This document shows positions 34,786-42,262 of a DNA stretch of 64,000 nt, in pieces. The DNA comes from Chryseobacterium cucumeris. GTDB lineage: Bacteria; Bacteroidota; Bacteroidia; Flavobacteriales; Weeksellaceae. The translations under genes and the position numbers were made by a program. Numbering within the stretch: position 1 is the first letter of the stretch; each line of letters opens with the position of its first letter. A model generated the notes under the pieces. The model did no database searches, was not told the DNA's origin, and saw nothing but the letters and a program-made list of their open reading frames with translations. The DNA is taken from positions 2,790,001-2,854,000 of the forward strand of contig NZ_CP068760.1 of the NCBI RefSeq assembly GCF_016775705.1, read 5' to 3'.

Positions 34786-36357
34786 ATGAGGATAAATAGA
34801 TTTTTTGCAGTGCCTGCAGTAGTGCTGGCTGCCCAGTTTTCATGGGCTCAGATAAAGGTTGATCCAAAAGAAAAGCTTAACCCTATCGTAAAAAGTTTTG
34901 TAGATGAAGTCAATAATAATTCTCAACTGGAAAACCTGGCGTCTGAACTGTTGGATGGCATCGGGCCCCGTCTTGTGGGAACTCCCGAAATGCTGGCAGC
35001 AAATGAATGGAGTGTCAATAAACTTCGCTCCTGGGGAGTAGATGCCAATCTTCAGCAATTCGGAACATGGAAAGGATGGCAGAGAGGAACGACTCATGTT
35101 GATATGACCTATCCACGCATAAAATCTCTTTCAGCAACTCAGCTGGCGTGGAGTCCGGCTACAAAAAAAGCCATTGAAGCGGAAGTGATCATTCTTCCGA
35201 AAGTGTCTTCTAAAGCTGAATTTGATCAATGGCTTCCTTCAGTGAAAGGAAAAATTGTGCTGATGGCACAATACCAGAAAATAGGACGCTCTGATGAACA
35301 GATCAAAGAATTTGCAACCCCCGAATTGTATGAAAAACTTAAAGCGGAAAAAGATCAGGCTGCTAAAGATTTTGCAGCTTATATAAAGAATATCGGCTAT
35401 GATAATAACAGCCTTCCGGAAGCATTGGAAAAAGCAGGAGCGGCAGGTATTGCCATTTCAAACTGGACAGGTATTATGGGGGCTAACAGAATATTCGGCG
35501 CAAAAACTACCAAAATTCCTATGGTCGATATCGATTTGGAAGACTATGGAATGCTTTACAGAATGGCAGAAAAAGGAACTCGGCCTAAAATTAAAATTGA
35601 TGCCCAGTCAAAAATACTTCCAGAAGCCAAAAGCTTTAATACGATCGGAATGATCAAAGGCAAAGAAAAACCTGATGAATACGTGATTCTTTCTGCTCAC
35701 CTTGACTCATGGGACGGAGCACAGGGAGCTACAGATAATGGTACCGGTACGATTACCATGCTGGAAGCCATGAGAATTCTGAAAAAATATTATCCTGATA
35801 ACAAGAGAACTATTATCATCGGACTTTGGGGTAGTGAAGAGCAGGGATTAAACGGTTCAAGAGGTTTTGTTGCTGATAATCCTCAGATAATTAAAGGGGT
35901 ACAGGCAGCCTTTAATCAGGATAACGGAACGGGGCGAGTGGTTAACATCAGTGGACAAGGATTTGTAAAAGCTTATGATTATGTAGGAAGATGGCTTGAT
36001 GGCGTTCCAAAAGCCGTAAGAAGCCACATTAAGACAGATTTCCCAGGAATGCCTGGTGGTGGAGGTTCCGATCATGCTTCTTTCGTGGCAGCAGGAGTTC
36101 CCGGAATTTCTTTAGGTTCTCTGAACTGGGGATATTTTGGATATACATGGCATACTACGAAAGATACCTATGACAAGATCGTTTTTGATGAGGTGAAGAA
36201 TAATGTGATTTTAACAGCGGCATTAGCTTATATGGCGTCTGAGGATCCTGAATTCAGTAACAGAGAAAAAAGAGTAATGCCTCAGGATGAAAAGGGAGAG
36301 GTGGTAAAATGGCCGGAAGTAAAAGAGCCCCGAAGAAGTTCTAAAGATTATAAGTAG
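34786..36357 (+). CDS. Secreted M28-family metallopeptidase
   Basis: 523 residues with signal peptide (MRINRFFAVPAVVLAAQFSWAQ). The M28 zinc site is visible: first ligand in ILSAHLDSWD, bridging Asp in ATDNGTGT, catalytic Glu pair in GLWGSEEQGLNG, Asp in FNQDNGTGR, and the last His in GGGSDHASFVAAG. An inserted PA-like domain lies before the catalytic part. Likely a periplasmic or exported aminopeptidase/carboxypeptidase. An AAGCCT...AGGCTT hairpin plus T-run (about 34711-34730) sits in its upstream region and may be an upstream terminator. Confidence 0.9.
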   Translation: MRINRFFAVPAVVLAAQFSWAQIKVDPKEKLNPIVKSFVDEVNNNSQLENLASELLDGIGPRLVGTPEMLAANEWSVNKLRSWGVDANLQQFGTWKGWQRGTTHVDMTYPRIKSLSATQLAWSPATKKAIEAEVIILPKVSSKAEFDQWLPSVKGKIVLMAQYQKIGRSDEQIKEFATPELYEKLKAEKDQAAKDFAAYIKNIGYDNNSLPEALEKAGAAGIAISNWTGIMGANRIFGAKTTKIPMVDIDLEDYGMLYRMAEKGTRPKIKIDAQSKILPEAKSFNTIGMIKGKEKPDEYVILSAHLDSWDGAQGATDNGTGTITMLEAMRILKKYYPDNKRTIIIGLWGSEEQGLNGSRGFVADNPQIIKGVQAAFNQDNGTGRVVNISGQGFVKAYDYVGRWLDGVPKAVRSHIKTDFPGMPGGGGSDHASFVAAGVPGISLGSLNWGYFGYTWHTTKDTYDKIVFDEVKNNVILTAALAYMASEDPEFSNREKRVMPQDEKGEVVKWPEVKEPRRSSKDYK

Positions 36358-36434
36358 TTCTTTATTTGAAAAACAATAAAGAAGACTAATTTTAAATCTC
36401 TGAATATTATACCATATTCTGGTATATTCTTTTT

Positions 36435-36490
36435 GCCGTTATTGCTTAAAACATGTATTGATAGTTATATATGTTTTAGTCAATAACGGC
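36435..36490. repeat. Long imperfect palindrome (56 bp hairpin)
   Basis: GCCGTTATTG (36435-36444) pairs with CAATAACGGC (36481-36490). Inside, TAAAACAT (36447-36454) pairs with ATGTTTTA (36471-36478). No T-run follows on either strand, so it is not an ordinary terminator. Could be a palindromic repeat or a transcript-end structure of the M28 gene. The rest of 36358-36646 shows no gene. Confidence 0.5.
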
Positions 36491-36646
36491 ATTTGTTATT
36501 AAGAATTTTTCTAAAAACAGGAATATCTCTTACTATATAACCGGGACGTGGTAAGATTCTGTTATTTTTATCCGGATTACATCCTTTAAACAAGGCAGTA
36601 AAAGCACAGTAGGAGGGTATATAAATTTATTGAGGTTGTGAATTGA

Positions 36647-36958
36647 TTAAATATTGAATAAATTTTTCCATTTTGCAACGGTATTACGACTCAATTTAAA
36701 ATGCAGGGCCAGCTGCGTATTATTAAGATAATTCTTTTTCTGATATTCAAGGATTTTGTGTATCGTTTCTTCATTGTAGGAACGATGAGACTGATTTGCC
36801 TTGATGTCCTGGTTATAATTAAATATTATTCTGTTAATTTCTATTACATCAAACGCTGACAGATTTTTCTTCGATAAAATTTTTGCACACTCGTCCTTTT
36901 TCTCAGGATATTTCAGGTCGACAAGATCAAGGTAAATCTTTTTATAATCAGGCGTCAT
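36647..36958 (-). CDS. Small helix-turn-helix protein (transposase-OrfA-like fold)
   Basis: About 103 residues if started at the ATG at 36958 (MTPDYKKIYLDLVDLKYPEK), my choice from resemblance to similar small proteins in Chryseobacterium. Starts at 36985 and 37012 are also open. The C-terminal HTH is NNTQLALHFKLSRNTVAKWK. No DDE catalytic partner or terminal repeats are nearby, so I do not call it an insertion sequence. It lies left of the direct-repeat promoter at 37259-37317, which points toward it. Likely a DNA-binding accessory regulator. Confidence 0.65.
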   Translation of the reverse strand: MTPDYKKIYLDLVDLKYPEKKDECAKILSKKNLSAFDVIEINRIIFNYNQDIKANQSHRSYNEETIHKILEYQKKNYLNNTQLALHFKLSRNTVAKWKNLFNI

Positions 36959-37056
36959 TGAGTGAGATTGTTTGTGATGATCCATTGGTAACATAATAAT
37001 ATAAATTTTCAATTTTATAGCTCTTTTTTGAGCGAACTGTATTTAATAAAAAAGAA

Positions 37057-37193
37057 TACTAGAGTTCATAAATTAATTAAAGAGAGTGTCTCAACCAATT
37101 AAAAGAATGCTTTTAATATTTAAAATAATAAAGTAAAATTGTTTTTGAACTTTACAATAGTTTATTTCTTTAATGTCAGTTACAACTCTAGTA
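37057..37193. repeat. 137-bp element bounded by inverted repeats
   Basis: TACTAGAGTT (37057-37066) and AACTCTAGTA (37184-37193) are perfect inverted ends, with a further ATTAAAG match inside each end. A small internal hairpin ATTAAAAG/CTTTTAAT lies near 37100. On the minus strand the left end is followed by TTCTTTTTTATT, so it might be a terminated structured RNA rather than a mobile MITE. Confidence 0.35.
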
Positions 37194-37258
37194 CCTGGTC
37201 TTTATATCAACTAAAGGATTTGTGAGTTAATAGAAAGTATATAGTTTGTGTTTTTGTG

Positions 37259-37317
37259 CAAAAATATAGGTCTTGTTCTATACGCTGCAATATTTTGTAT
37301 ACATCATCTATACAGCT
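37259..37317 (-). promoter_or_regulatory. Paired direct-repeat site plus -7 box, minus strand (site 3)
   Basis: On the minus strand: AGCTGTA (37317-37311), 4 bp, TGATGTA (37306-37300), 33 bp, TATTTTTG (37266-37259). Points left toward the inverted-repeat element and the small HTH gene. Confidence 0.5.
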
Positions 37318-37419
37318 TTTTCTGAATGTCAAAAAATCCGAAAATTGCTTACAGATAACGGTTGGTTGTCTCTTACTATAAATCGGGAGTATTTGCTTGA
37401 AATAACGCACGTTTCGTCG

Positions 37420-37478
37420 TGCTGTATCTGTGATGTATGTGCCATTTAATGCATCCTAACGCTTATTTTATACTTTTA
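37420..37478 (+). promoter_or_regulatory. Paired direct-repeat site plus -7-like box (site 4)
   Basis: TGCTGTA (37420-37426), 4 bp, TGATGTA (37431-37437), 33 bp, TACTTTTA (37471-37478). The truncated exported gene starts 22 bp further on. Confidence 0.55.
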
Positions 37479-37497
37479 CGGTGAAACAAAAAACCTT

Positions 37498-37701
37498 ATG
37501 AAGAAAAAAAATGTATTAACCTTGCTCGTATTATTGTTGCTGGATATGTATTCCCAGAGCGGAATTGATACTCCGAATTCTAAAATTACTCTGGATGTAC
37601 CAGGAAATTCAACGAAGCCAGCTATACGGGATGGTATCATTGCATCAAGAATTACCGCAGATCAGCTAAAAAATTATCCTTCCTTACAAGTTATAAAATA
37701 A
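37498..37701 (+). pseudogene. Truncated 'Q-x-G-I-[ND]-T-P' exported protein
   Basis: 67 residues: signal peptide MKKKNVLTLLVLLLLDMYSQ, then SGIDTPNSKITLDVPGNSTK and DGIIASRITADQLKN. In full-length Chryseobacterium members the 'DGI-x-x-RITxDQL' segment is followed by a long exported domain; here a stop comes a dozen residues later and no continuation is obvious. I read it as a truncated, probably non-functional gene that kept its promoter. It could still be expressed as a short exported peptide. Confidence 0.6.
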
Positions 37702-37844
37702 TACAATTGTAGAAACAGGACGTGTTCTTACCAGATCATCTTAATATCCTTTAAAGTTAATTAAGGTAATTCCCGAGCCCGGCTCTGTTTACTATATATG
37801 TTAAGTAATTACAATAGCTTTTAACACACAATAAATTGAAAAAA

Positions 37845-38288
37845 ATGAAAAATTTCATCATGACTTTAGTAAGTACTCTCATAGTTTTTTCGTGTACTGT
37901 AAATGTTTCTCAAAAAGATATTCCCTATACATCAGCAAAGAAATACTTTGTTAAAAATACCTCCCATCAAAAAGATTTAACTGAAAAAATAATTACTTCA
38001 CAGGAAGAATTTGATCAGATTTTTGGGGCTGCAACAACAATGGGCATGAGCGGGAAGCCAACACCTATTGATTTTTCAAAAGAAAATGTACTCGCTCTTA
38101 TTTACCCTAAAACCAATCTGGAAGTGGAAATTATCCCTGTCAGCCTTCAGGAAAAAGATCAGGATATAGTATATTCTTATAAAGTGATCAAAGGAGGTCA
38201 GCGGAGTTTCATGACTATCCCCAATACCATTGTTATCATTCAAAAACTTGATTCAAAAAAAATAATTTTTCAGAAAGTACAAGAATAA
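37845..38288 (+). CDS. Predicted lipoprotein, unknown function
   Basis: 147 residues from the ATG at 37845 (an in-frame TTG at 37836 is less likely). Lipobox LIVFSC with Cys17. The mature region (KDLTEKIITSQEEFDQIFGA, IDFSKENVLALIYPKTNLEV) resembles the small beta-domain seen in PrcB-like proteins, only tentatively. It lies between the truncated exported gene and the TPR-HTH gene (47 bp gap) and may be co-transcribed with the latter. Confidence 0.65.
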   Translation: MKNFIMTLVSTLIVFSCTVNVSQKDIPYTSAKKYFVKNTSHQKDLTEKIITSQEEFDQIFGAATTMGMSGKPTPIDFSKENVLALIYPKTNLEVEIIPVSLQEKDQDIVYSYKVIKGGQRSFMTIPNTIVIIQKLDSKKIIFQKVQE

Positions 38289-38335
38289 GCAGAATTATCT
38301 GCTGATATCAAAGAAACAGCAATTGAATATACAAT

Positions 38336-39781
38336 ATGATCAGCGTGAGCATAAAAAGAATATTTCAATTTTTAATGATGGCGTTTGCCCATTTGTCTAT
38401 TTTTACTGTCTTATATTCTCAAAATTATACTCCGGACCAAATAGACAGCGCATTAATAATTAAATCCGAGAAATTAAGAATAAGAGGTGAAAAAAAAGAA
38501 TTAATTTCTTTCAATGAAAAATATATTATTATTTCCCAAAACCAGAATTATCTGAAAGGAGAGATTTTAGGTTATATCAATATTGCTAATATCTATGCAA
38601 CCATAGGTGACTATAAAGAGTCTTTTTATTATCTTCAGAAAGCTGAAAGAAAAATCAAAAAAATTAATGATGTTTATTTATCTGCCAGGCTATATCACGA
38701 ATATGGACAGATTAATTATGTTATTGGGTTATATACAAAAGCTTTGAAATATAATTCGCAATCTATTTACTATGGTAAGCTGATTTCCAATCCCAATGAA
38801 AAGGAAATATTATCAGGTATTTTTGCCAACAGGGCAGATTTATTACATGATATCCATCGGCATGATTCTTCACTGATTTATTTGCATAAAGCATTAAATA
38901 TAAAATCGACTCCGGTAATTAATTCATCGATAGCAAATCATTATATGGTTTATAAGGAGAATACAGATTCGTCTTCATATTATTTGAATAATGCATTGAA
39001 ACTGCTGCAGAAAATGGATTACTGGAATGCCCAAAGAGGGCAGACTTACTACTTGTATGGTAATTTTCTTAATAAAAAAAAGGAGTACAAAAAAGCGCTG
39101 TTGTACTATACAAAGTCTGTAGCCATTTTAGAAAGAACCAAAAGAGTTTGTAATATTCCTCTCCTGTACAAAAAGATAGCCGATACTTACCGGGTTTTAA
39201 ATGACCTGGAGAGAGAAAGAGAATACCTTGAAAAATATACAAGGCTAAATGACAGTTTAAGCAGGGTTTGTAATGAAAGTGTCAATATTTCTATTGATGA
39301 CATGATGAAGGAAAAAGAATCAGCAAATATTTCAAAGGAGAATATATTTTTTGTTTATAATAGTGTAGTTTTTAGTCTTATTGTTATTCTCATTTTAGCC
39401 TTCATCCATTGTCAACAGAATAAAGACATCATAAAACAAAAAGAATTTGAAACAGATGTTTTAAAGGAGAAACTTAATAATTCCTACGATTGTATTATTG
39501 AGCTTGCTAAAAAAAATGACCCTGTTTTTCTCAACAAATTTCAGGAAGCACAGCCGGACTTTATAAAAGAATTACTTGCAATCAATTCTAATTTGTCAAA
39601 ATCTGATTTAGCTTTTTGTGCAATGATATGGTTGGGGTTTACGTCAAAAGAAATCGCACAATATACCTTTGTGGAACATCGGTCTGTCCAGAATAAAAAG
39701 CACAGACTCAGGAAAAAATTGAATATTTCTTCAGATGTTGATCTGTATTTTTTCTTTAAAAATCTTTCTGATGACAGCTGA
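38336..39781 (+). CDS. Membrane-anchored TPR protein with C-terminal LuxR-like HTH, paralogue 2
   Basis: 481 residues. N-terminal signal or anchor (FQFLMMAFAHLSIFTVLYSQ), TPR-like repeats (ILGYINIANIYATIGDYKES, LYHEYGQINYVIGLYTKALK), membrane helix near residue 345 (VVFSLIVILILAFIHC), and HTH (FCAMIWLGFTSKEIAQYTFV, RSVQNKKHRLRKKLNI). More like the 42263 paralogue than the 2474 one. It probably shares a transcript with the upstream lipoprotein, and with the promoter at site 4. Confidence 0.8.
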   Translation: MISVSIKRIFQFLMMAFAHLSIFTVLYSQNYTPDQIDSALIIKSEKLRIRGEKKELISFNEKYIIISQNQNYLKGEILGYINIANIYATIGDYKESFYYLQKAERKIKKINDVYLSARLYHEYGQINYVIGLYTKALKYNSQSIYYGKLISNPNEKEILSGIFANRADLLHDIHRHDSSLIYLHKALNIKSTPVINSSIANHYMVYKENTDSSSYYLNNALKLLQKMDYWNAQRGQTYYLYGNFLNKKKEYKKALLYYTKSVAILERTKRVCNIPLLYKKIADTYRVLNDLEREREYLEKYTRLNDSLSRVCNESVNISIDDMMKEKESANISKENIFFVYNSVVFSLIVILILAFIHCQQNKDIIKQKEFETDVLKEKLNNSYDCIIELAKKNDPVFLNKFQEAQPDFIKELLAINSNLSKSDLAFCAMIWLGFTSKEIAQYTFVEHRSVQNKKHRLRKKLNISSDVDLYFFFKNLSDDS

Positions 39782-39866
39782 GAATAGTAAATCGGGATAG
39801 ATATATTGTTTTTTTTTAAGATATAGAAGTGTTGATTTTTAGAGTTTTATATATGTTGTTGTTGGA

Positions 39867-39926
39867 TGTTGTATCTATGATGTATGTGGTCGTATGCTGT
39901 AAAAGTGGTATTGTGTTATAGTTTTG
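39867..39926 (+). promoter_or_regulatory. Paired direct-repeat site plus -7 box (site 5)
   Basis: TGTTGTA (39867-39873), 4 bp, TGATGTA (39878-39884), 34 bp, TAGTTTTG (39919-39926). The exported protein gene starts 28 bp after the box. Confidence 0.6.
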
Positions 39927-39953
39927 CATACAATTTAAAATACAATATTCATT

Positions 39954-40730
39954 ATGAAAAAGAAAGCCATACTTATTACCAGTATCTTTGTTTCCTTATT
40001 TTATTATTCCCAAGTTGGAATTAATACCTCTACTCCTATGAAGTCCCTGCATGTTAACGGATCTTTACAGGTTGTCAATGAACTGAATGTGGGAGGGACT
40101 GCTTCTACCGCAGGTTCGGCAGGAACTGCAGGGCAGGTTCTTAAGTCTAATGGACCGGGTAATGCTCCTACCTGGGAGTCTATTGCAGGTGTTCCAAGTT
40201 CTACAGGAACTGTGATCGTGGTAAATGGACAATTTCTGGTGGCCCAGGAAATTATTGTACAAATGACTAATGATTTCACGGTTACAGCTGGTTCCAACGG
40301 TGGTGTTCCGGTTGCTATAGGAAGTTTAAATAATGAAATTGTAGATAATGAAAATCTGTATACGGGTTCACCATCCACTAATTCATTTAAAGTATCAGCT
40401 GATGGTGTATATCAGGTAACAATGAACGGACAGTTATCTACAACTAATGATAGTAATAATCAACCTACGGTTCCAGTATTAGGCATATGGGATGATACAA
40501 TTAGTGGCTGGGTGGCGCGTGTTAATGATGTTTATTGGGCAGGATCATCAACTTCACCCGGAGGTGAGCCAAAGCAAACCTATACTCTCATTACTTCAAT
40601 TCCTATGTTAGCTTCTCATACCTATTCTTTCAGACTGTATAATACAGAGGATGTAACTATCAGGTATTTAAGCTCAGGTGCTACAGGATCTGGCCCTGTT
40701 ACTCAAATGTCCGTAAAACGATTAAAGTAG
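39954..40730 (+). CDS. Exported 'QVGIN' protein with C1q/jelly-roll-like domain
   Basis: 258 residues. Signal peptide MKKKAILITSIFVSLFYYSQ followed directly by VGINTSTPMKSLHVNGSLQV, the hallmark start of a large Bacteroidota exported family. A Gly/Ala/Thr-rich collar (GGTASTAGSAGTAGQVLKSN) leads to a C-terminal beta domain (SFKVSADGVYQVTMNGQLST, YSFRLYNTEDVTIRYLS) with the pattern of C1q/TNF-like jelly rolls. No T9SS tail is visible. Likely surface or secreted; role unknown. Followed by a terminator near 40766-40795. Confidence 0.75.
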   Translation: MKKKAILITSIFVSLFYYSQVGINTSTPMKSLHVNGSLQVVNELNVGGTASTAGSAGTAGQVLKSNGPGNAPTWESIAGVPSSTGTVIVVNGQFLVAQEIIVQMTNDFTVTAGSNGGVPVAIGSLNNEIVDNENLYTGSPSTNSFKVSADGVYQVTMNGQLSTTNDSNNQPTVPVLGIWDDTISGWVARVNDVYWAGSSTSPGGEPKQTYTLITSIPMLASHTYSFRLYNTEDVTIRYLSSGATGSGPVTQMSVKRLK

Positions 40731-40765
40731 AGTACACTTTTATCTTAATTTCTACATTTTACTAA

Positions 40766-40795
40766 AAAACAGACTAAAATTAGCCTGTTTTTTTA
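40766..40795 (+). terminator. Terminator after the exported 'QVGIN' gene
   Basis: AACAG and CTGTT, with an inner CTA/TAG pair, form a stem followed by seven T. Confidence 0.65.
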
Positions 40796-40917
40796 TTTTT
40801 CATTCGTTGCTTTTTTTGACAATTCATTACACGAGCATAAAATGATAGATTTAATTTATCTTTGATAAATTGACATTAAAGTGATATTATAACTATGCAA
40901 AAATAAAGTGGAAGTGT

Positions 40918-41355
40918 CTACTTATTTTTATCCGTATACTTTGCTATCCACTTATATAGTGTAGTTTTTGGGATTTTATAATCATTTATTATTTCCAGCT
41001 TTGTTTTTTTTCCTGTTTCAATCTGCTCAAGAATAAATTCTATTATTTCCTTGGTGTAGATGTTTTTCCTGAACGCAGGCAGAGAAGATGTTTTTTTATC
41101 GGAAGTTTTATGGGAAGCTACCTTTTTGGGAGGAGAAAAGAGTATAAGATGCTGTGAGTATGCCCGGAAAAAATCATACTCCAGCAGCTTGCTCCATCTC
41201 AATAATTTATCAGTTGTCAGGTCTTGTTCAAGGAACATTTGTTCAATTTCAGATTCAGTACATTTCATGAAACTGCATGCTCTCTGCATGTCCAGTGCTT
41301 CTTCCTGAAACTTAGCTTTAATAGTACTGCCAATATGTATTTTTTTAAAATTCAA
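40918..41355 (-). CDS. Small HTH protein of a Chryseobacterium-type family
   Basis: 145 residues. N-terminal MNFKKIHIGSTIKAKFQEEA with EIEQMFLEQDLTTDKLLRWS and LLEYDFFRAYSQHLILFSPP, then a C-terminal transposase-like HTH (KTKLEIINDYKIPKTTLYKW). I recall this family as abundant near variable regions in this genus. No catalytic transposase part. The direct-repeat promoter at 41547-41604 points to it across a ~190-bp leader. Confidence 0.7.
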   Translation of the reverse strand: MNFKKIHIGSTIKAKFQEEALDMQRACSFMKCTESEIEQMFLEQDLTTDKLLRWSKLLEYDFFRAYSQHLILFSPPKKVASHKTSDKKTSSLPAFRKNIYTKEIIEFILEQIETGKKTKLEIINDYKIPKTTLYKWIAKYTDKNK

Positions 41356-41469
41356 AATAAACGGTATTATATAATTAAAATTTTTTTTCGCAAAAAATAA
41401 TTAAGTCTTAGGACTTATTTTCGTTGGGCTGATGACAAAAATGGGTCTGAATTAAAATGAATATCTTCA

Positions 41470-41541
41470 TTAATATTCTATACAGGTGATATTAATTCCT
41501 ACCTGAGAAGAAAAAATAATAGGTAAACCTATTTTTATCAT
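41470..41541 (-). pseudogene. 23-codon remnant of a 'QVGIN' exported protein
   Basis: The minus-strand frame reads MIKIGLPIIFSSQVGINITC and stops three codons later. 'FSSQVGIN' matches the signal-peptidase region plus mature start of the protein at 39954. Its ATG lies six bases past the -7 box at 41547-41554. A broken member of the same family. Confidence 0.5.
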
Positions 41542-41546
41542 TTGTT

Positions 41547-41604
41547 CAAATTTAGCATTCATTATTTTTTTTTAATCAAATAGCTGTACATCAGAGATAC
41601 ATCA
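41547..41604 (-). promoter_or_regulatory. Paired direct-repeat site plus -7 box, minus strand (site 6)
   Basis: Minus strand: TGATGTA (41604-41598), 4 bp, TGATGTA (41593-41587), 32 bp, TAAATTTG (41554-41547). Both half-sites are identical. Drives the 23-codon remnant and perhaps the HTH gene at 41355. Confidence 0.6.
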
Positions 41605-41619
41605 ATTTTTATGGTGTAG

Positions 41620-41820
41620 GATCAAAAAACTCCCGTAAAACGGGAGTAGCAACTTTGATCAGTATTATAGAATTCTATAAAAATGAAAACTGATTTTGTT
41701 ATTAAATATTGAGAACTGAAAGTTTTACAACAGATGTTTTTGTTTGTGTAAAAACTTTAGTTAAATCCTCAATTCAATATTTCTTTTGTGCTTTATATCA
41801 GATTATATTAATAAATTTTA
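41620..41820 (-). ncRNA. Putative ~200-nt transcript with rho-independent terminator
   Basis: Between the -7 box at 41827-41834 and a strong minus-strand terminator (ACTCCCGT 41629-41636 with ACGGGAGT 41640-41647, then six U). No ATG-started ORF of note. Either a small RNA or the relic of another exported gene. Confidence 0.4.
41629..41647 (-). terminator. Terminator of the 41.8-kb minus-strand unit
   Basis: Perfect 8-bp GC-rich stem with AAA loop. The U-run follows only when read on the minus strand, so it does not serve a plus-strand gene. Confidence 0.8.
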
Positions 41821-41826
41821 CTGTTA

Positions 41827-41884
41827 CAAAGTTAAATCTGGCATATGATTAAAGCAAAATTTTATATACATCAAAAGTACATCA
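41827..41884 (-). promoter_or_regulatory. Paired direct-repeat site plus -7 box, minus strand (site 7)
   Basis: Minus strand: TGATGTA (41884-41878), 4 bp, TGATGTA (41873-41867), 32 bp, TAACTTTG (41834-41827). Both half-sites are identical to each other and to site 6. Confidence 0.58.
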
Positions 41885-42262
41885 ATTTACAGTTTGCTGC
41901 TATAATAGCATCCGGGGCATGAAAATCTAATGCAAAAATGGAATTTTATCAATTGATTATACTACCTCAATAAATTATTGATATAAATTAATTTCCTGAT
42001 GATTTCAAATTTATTAAAATTGATTGTTTATGCGTTTCAATTAATCAATATATAGTGAATATAATAATGATATGTTTTTAAATTTAACTAAAATTAGCAA
42101 AAAATTTGTAACTATATATTTTTTTTATTTAATTTTATGGAAACTAAATTATGCGTTATAATTTGGTTGAAAAAGTTATTATTAATATCTTGTTAAGTAG
42201 TTTTTGTGGTAGAGTCTGATCTTGCTCTTTCACTTTAGAAACTAATTATTATTAAATTTACT

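Larger units (their letters stand above)
37013..37497. other. 485-bp regulatory region with divergent direct-repeat promoters
   Basis: No real gene. It holds an inverted-repeat element (37057-37193) and two divergent copies of the direct-repeat promoter (37259-37317 minus, 37420-37478 plus). Confidence 0.5.
41356..42262. other. 907-bp non-coding region with tandem minus-strand promoter units
   Basis: Contains a decayed exported-protein start (41470-41541), two direct-repeat promoters (41547-41604 and 41827-41884), a terminator-ended transcript unit (41629-41820), and the promoter side of the TPR gene at 42263. No other gene seen. Confidence 0.5.

Noticed and set aside
36647..36958. Insertion sequence (OrfA of an IS3-like element)
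   Set aside because: Only a small HTH protein is present. No catalytic ORF, terminal repeats or target duplications were seen around it.
37207..37410. 67-codon minus-strand ORF
   Set aside because: It spans the direct-repeat promoter site 3 and its -7 box, and shows no recognisable family.
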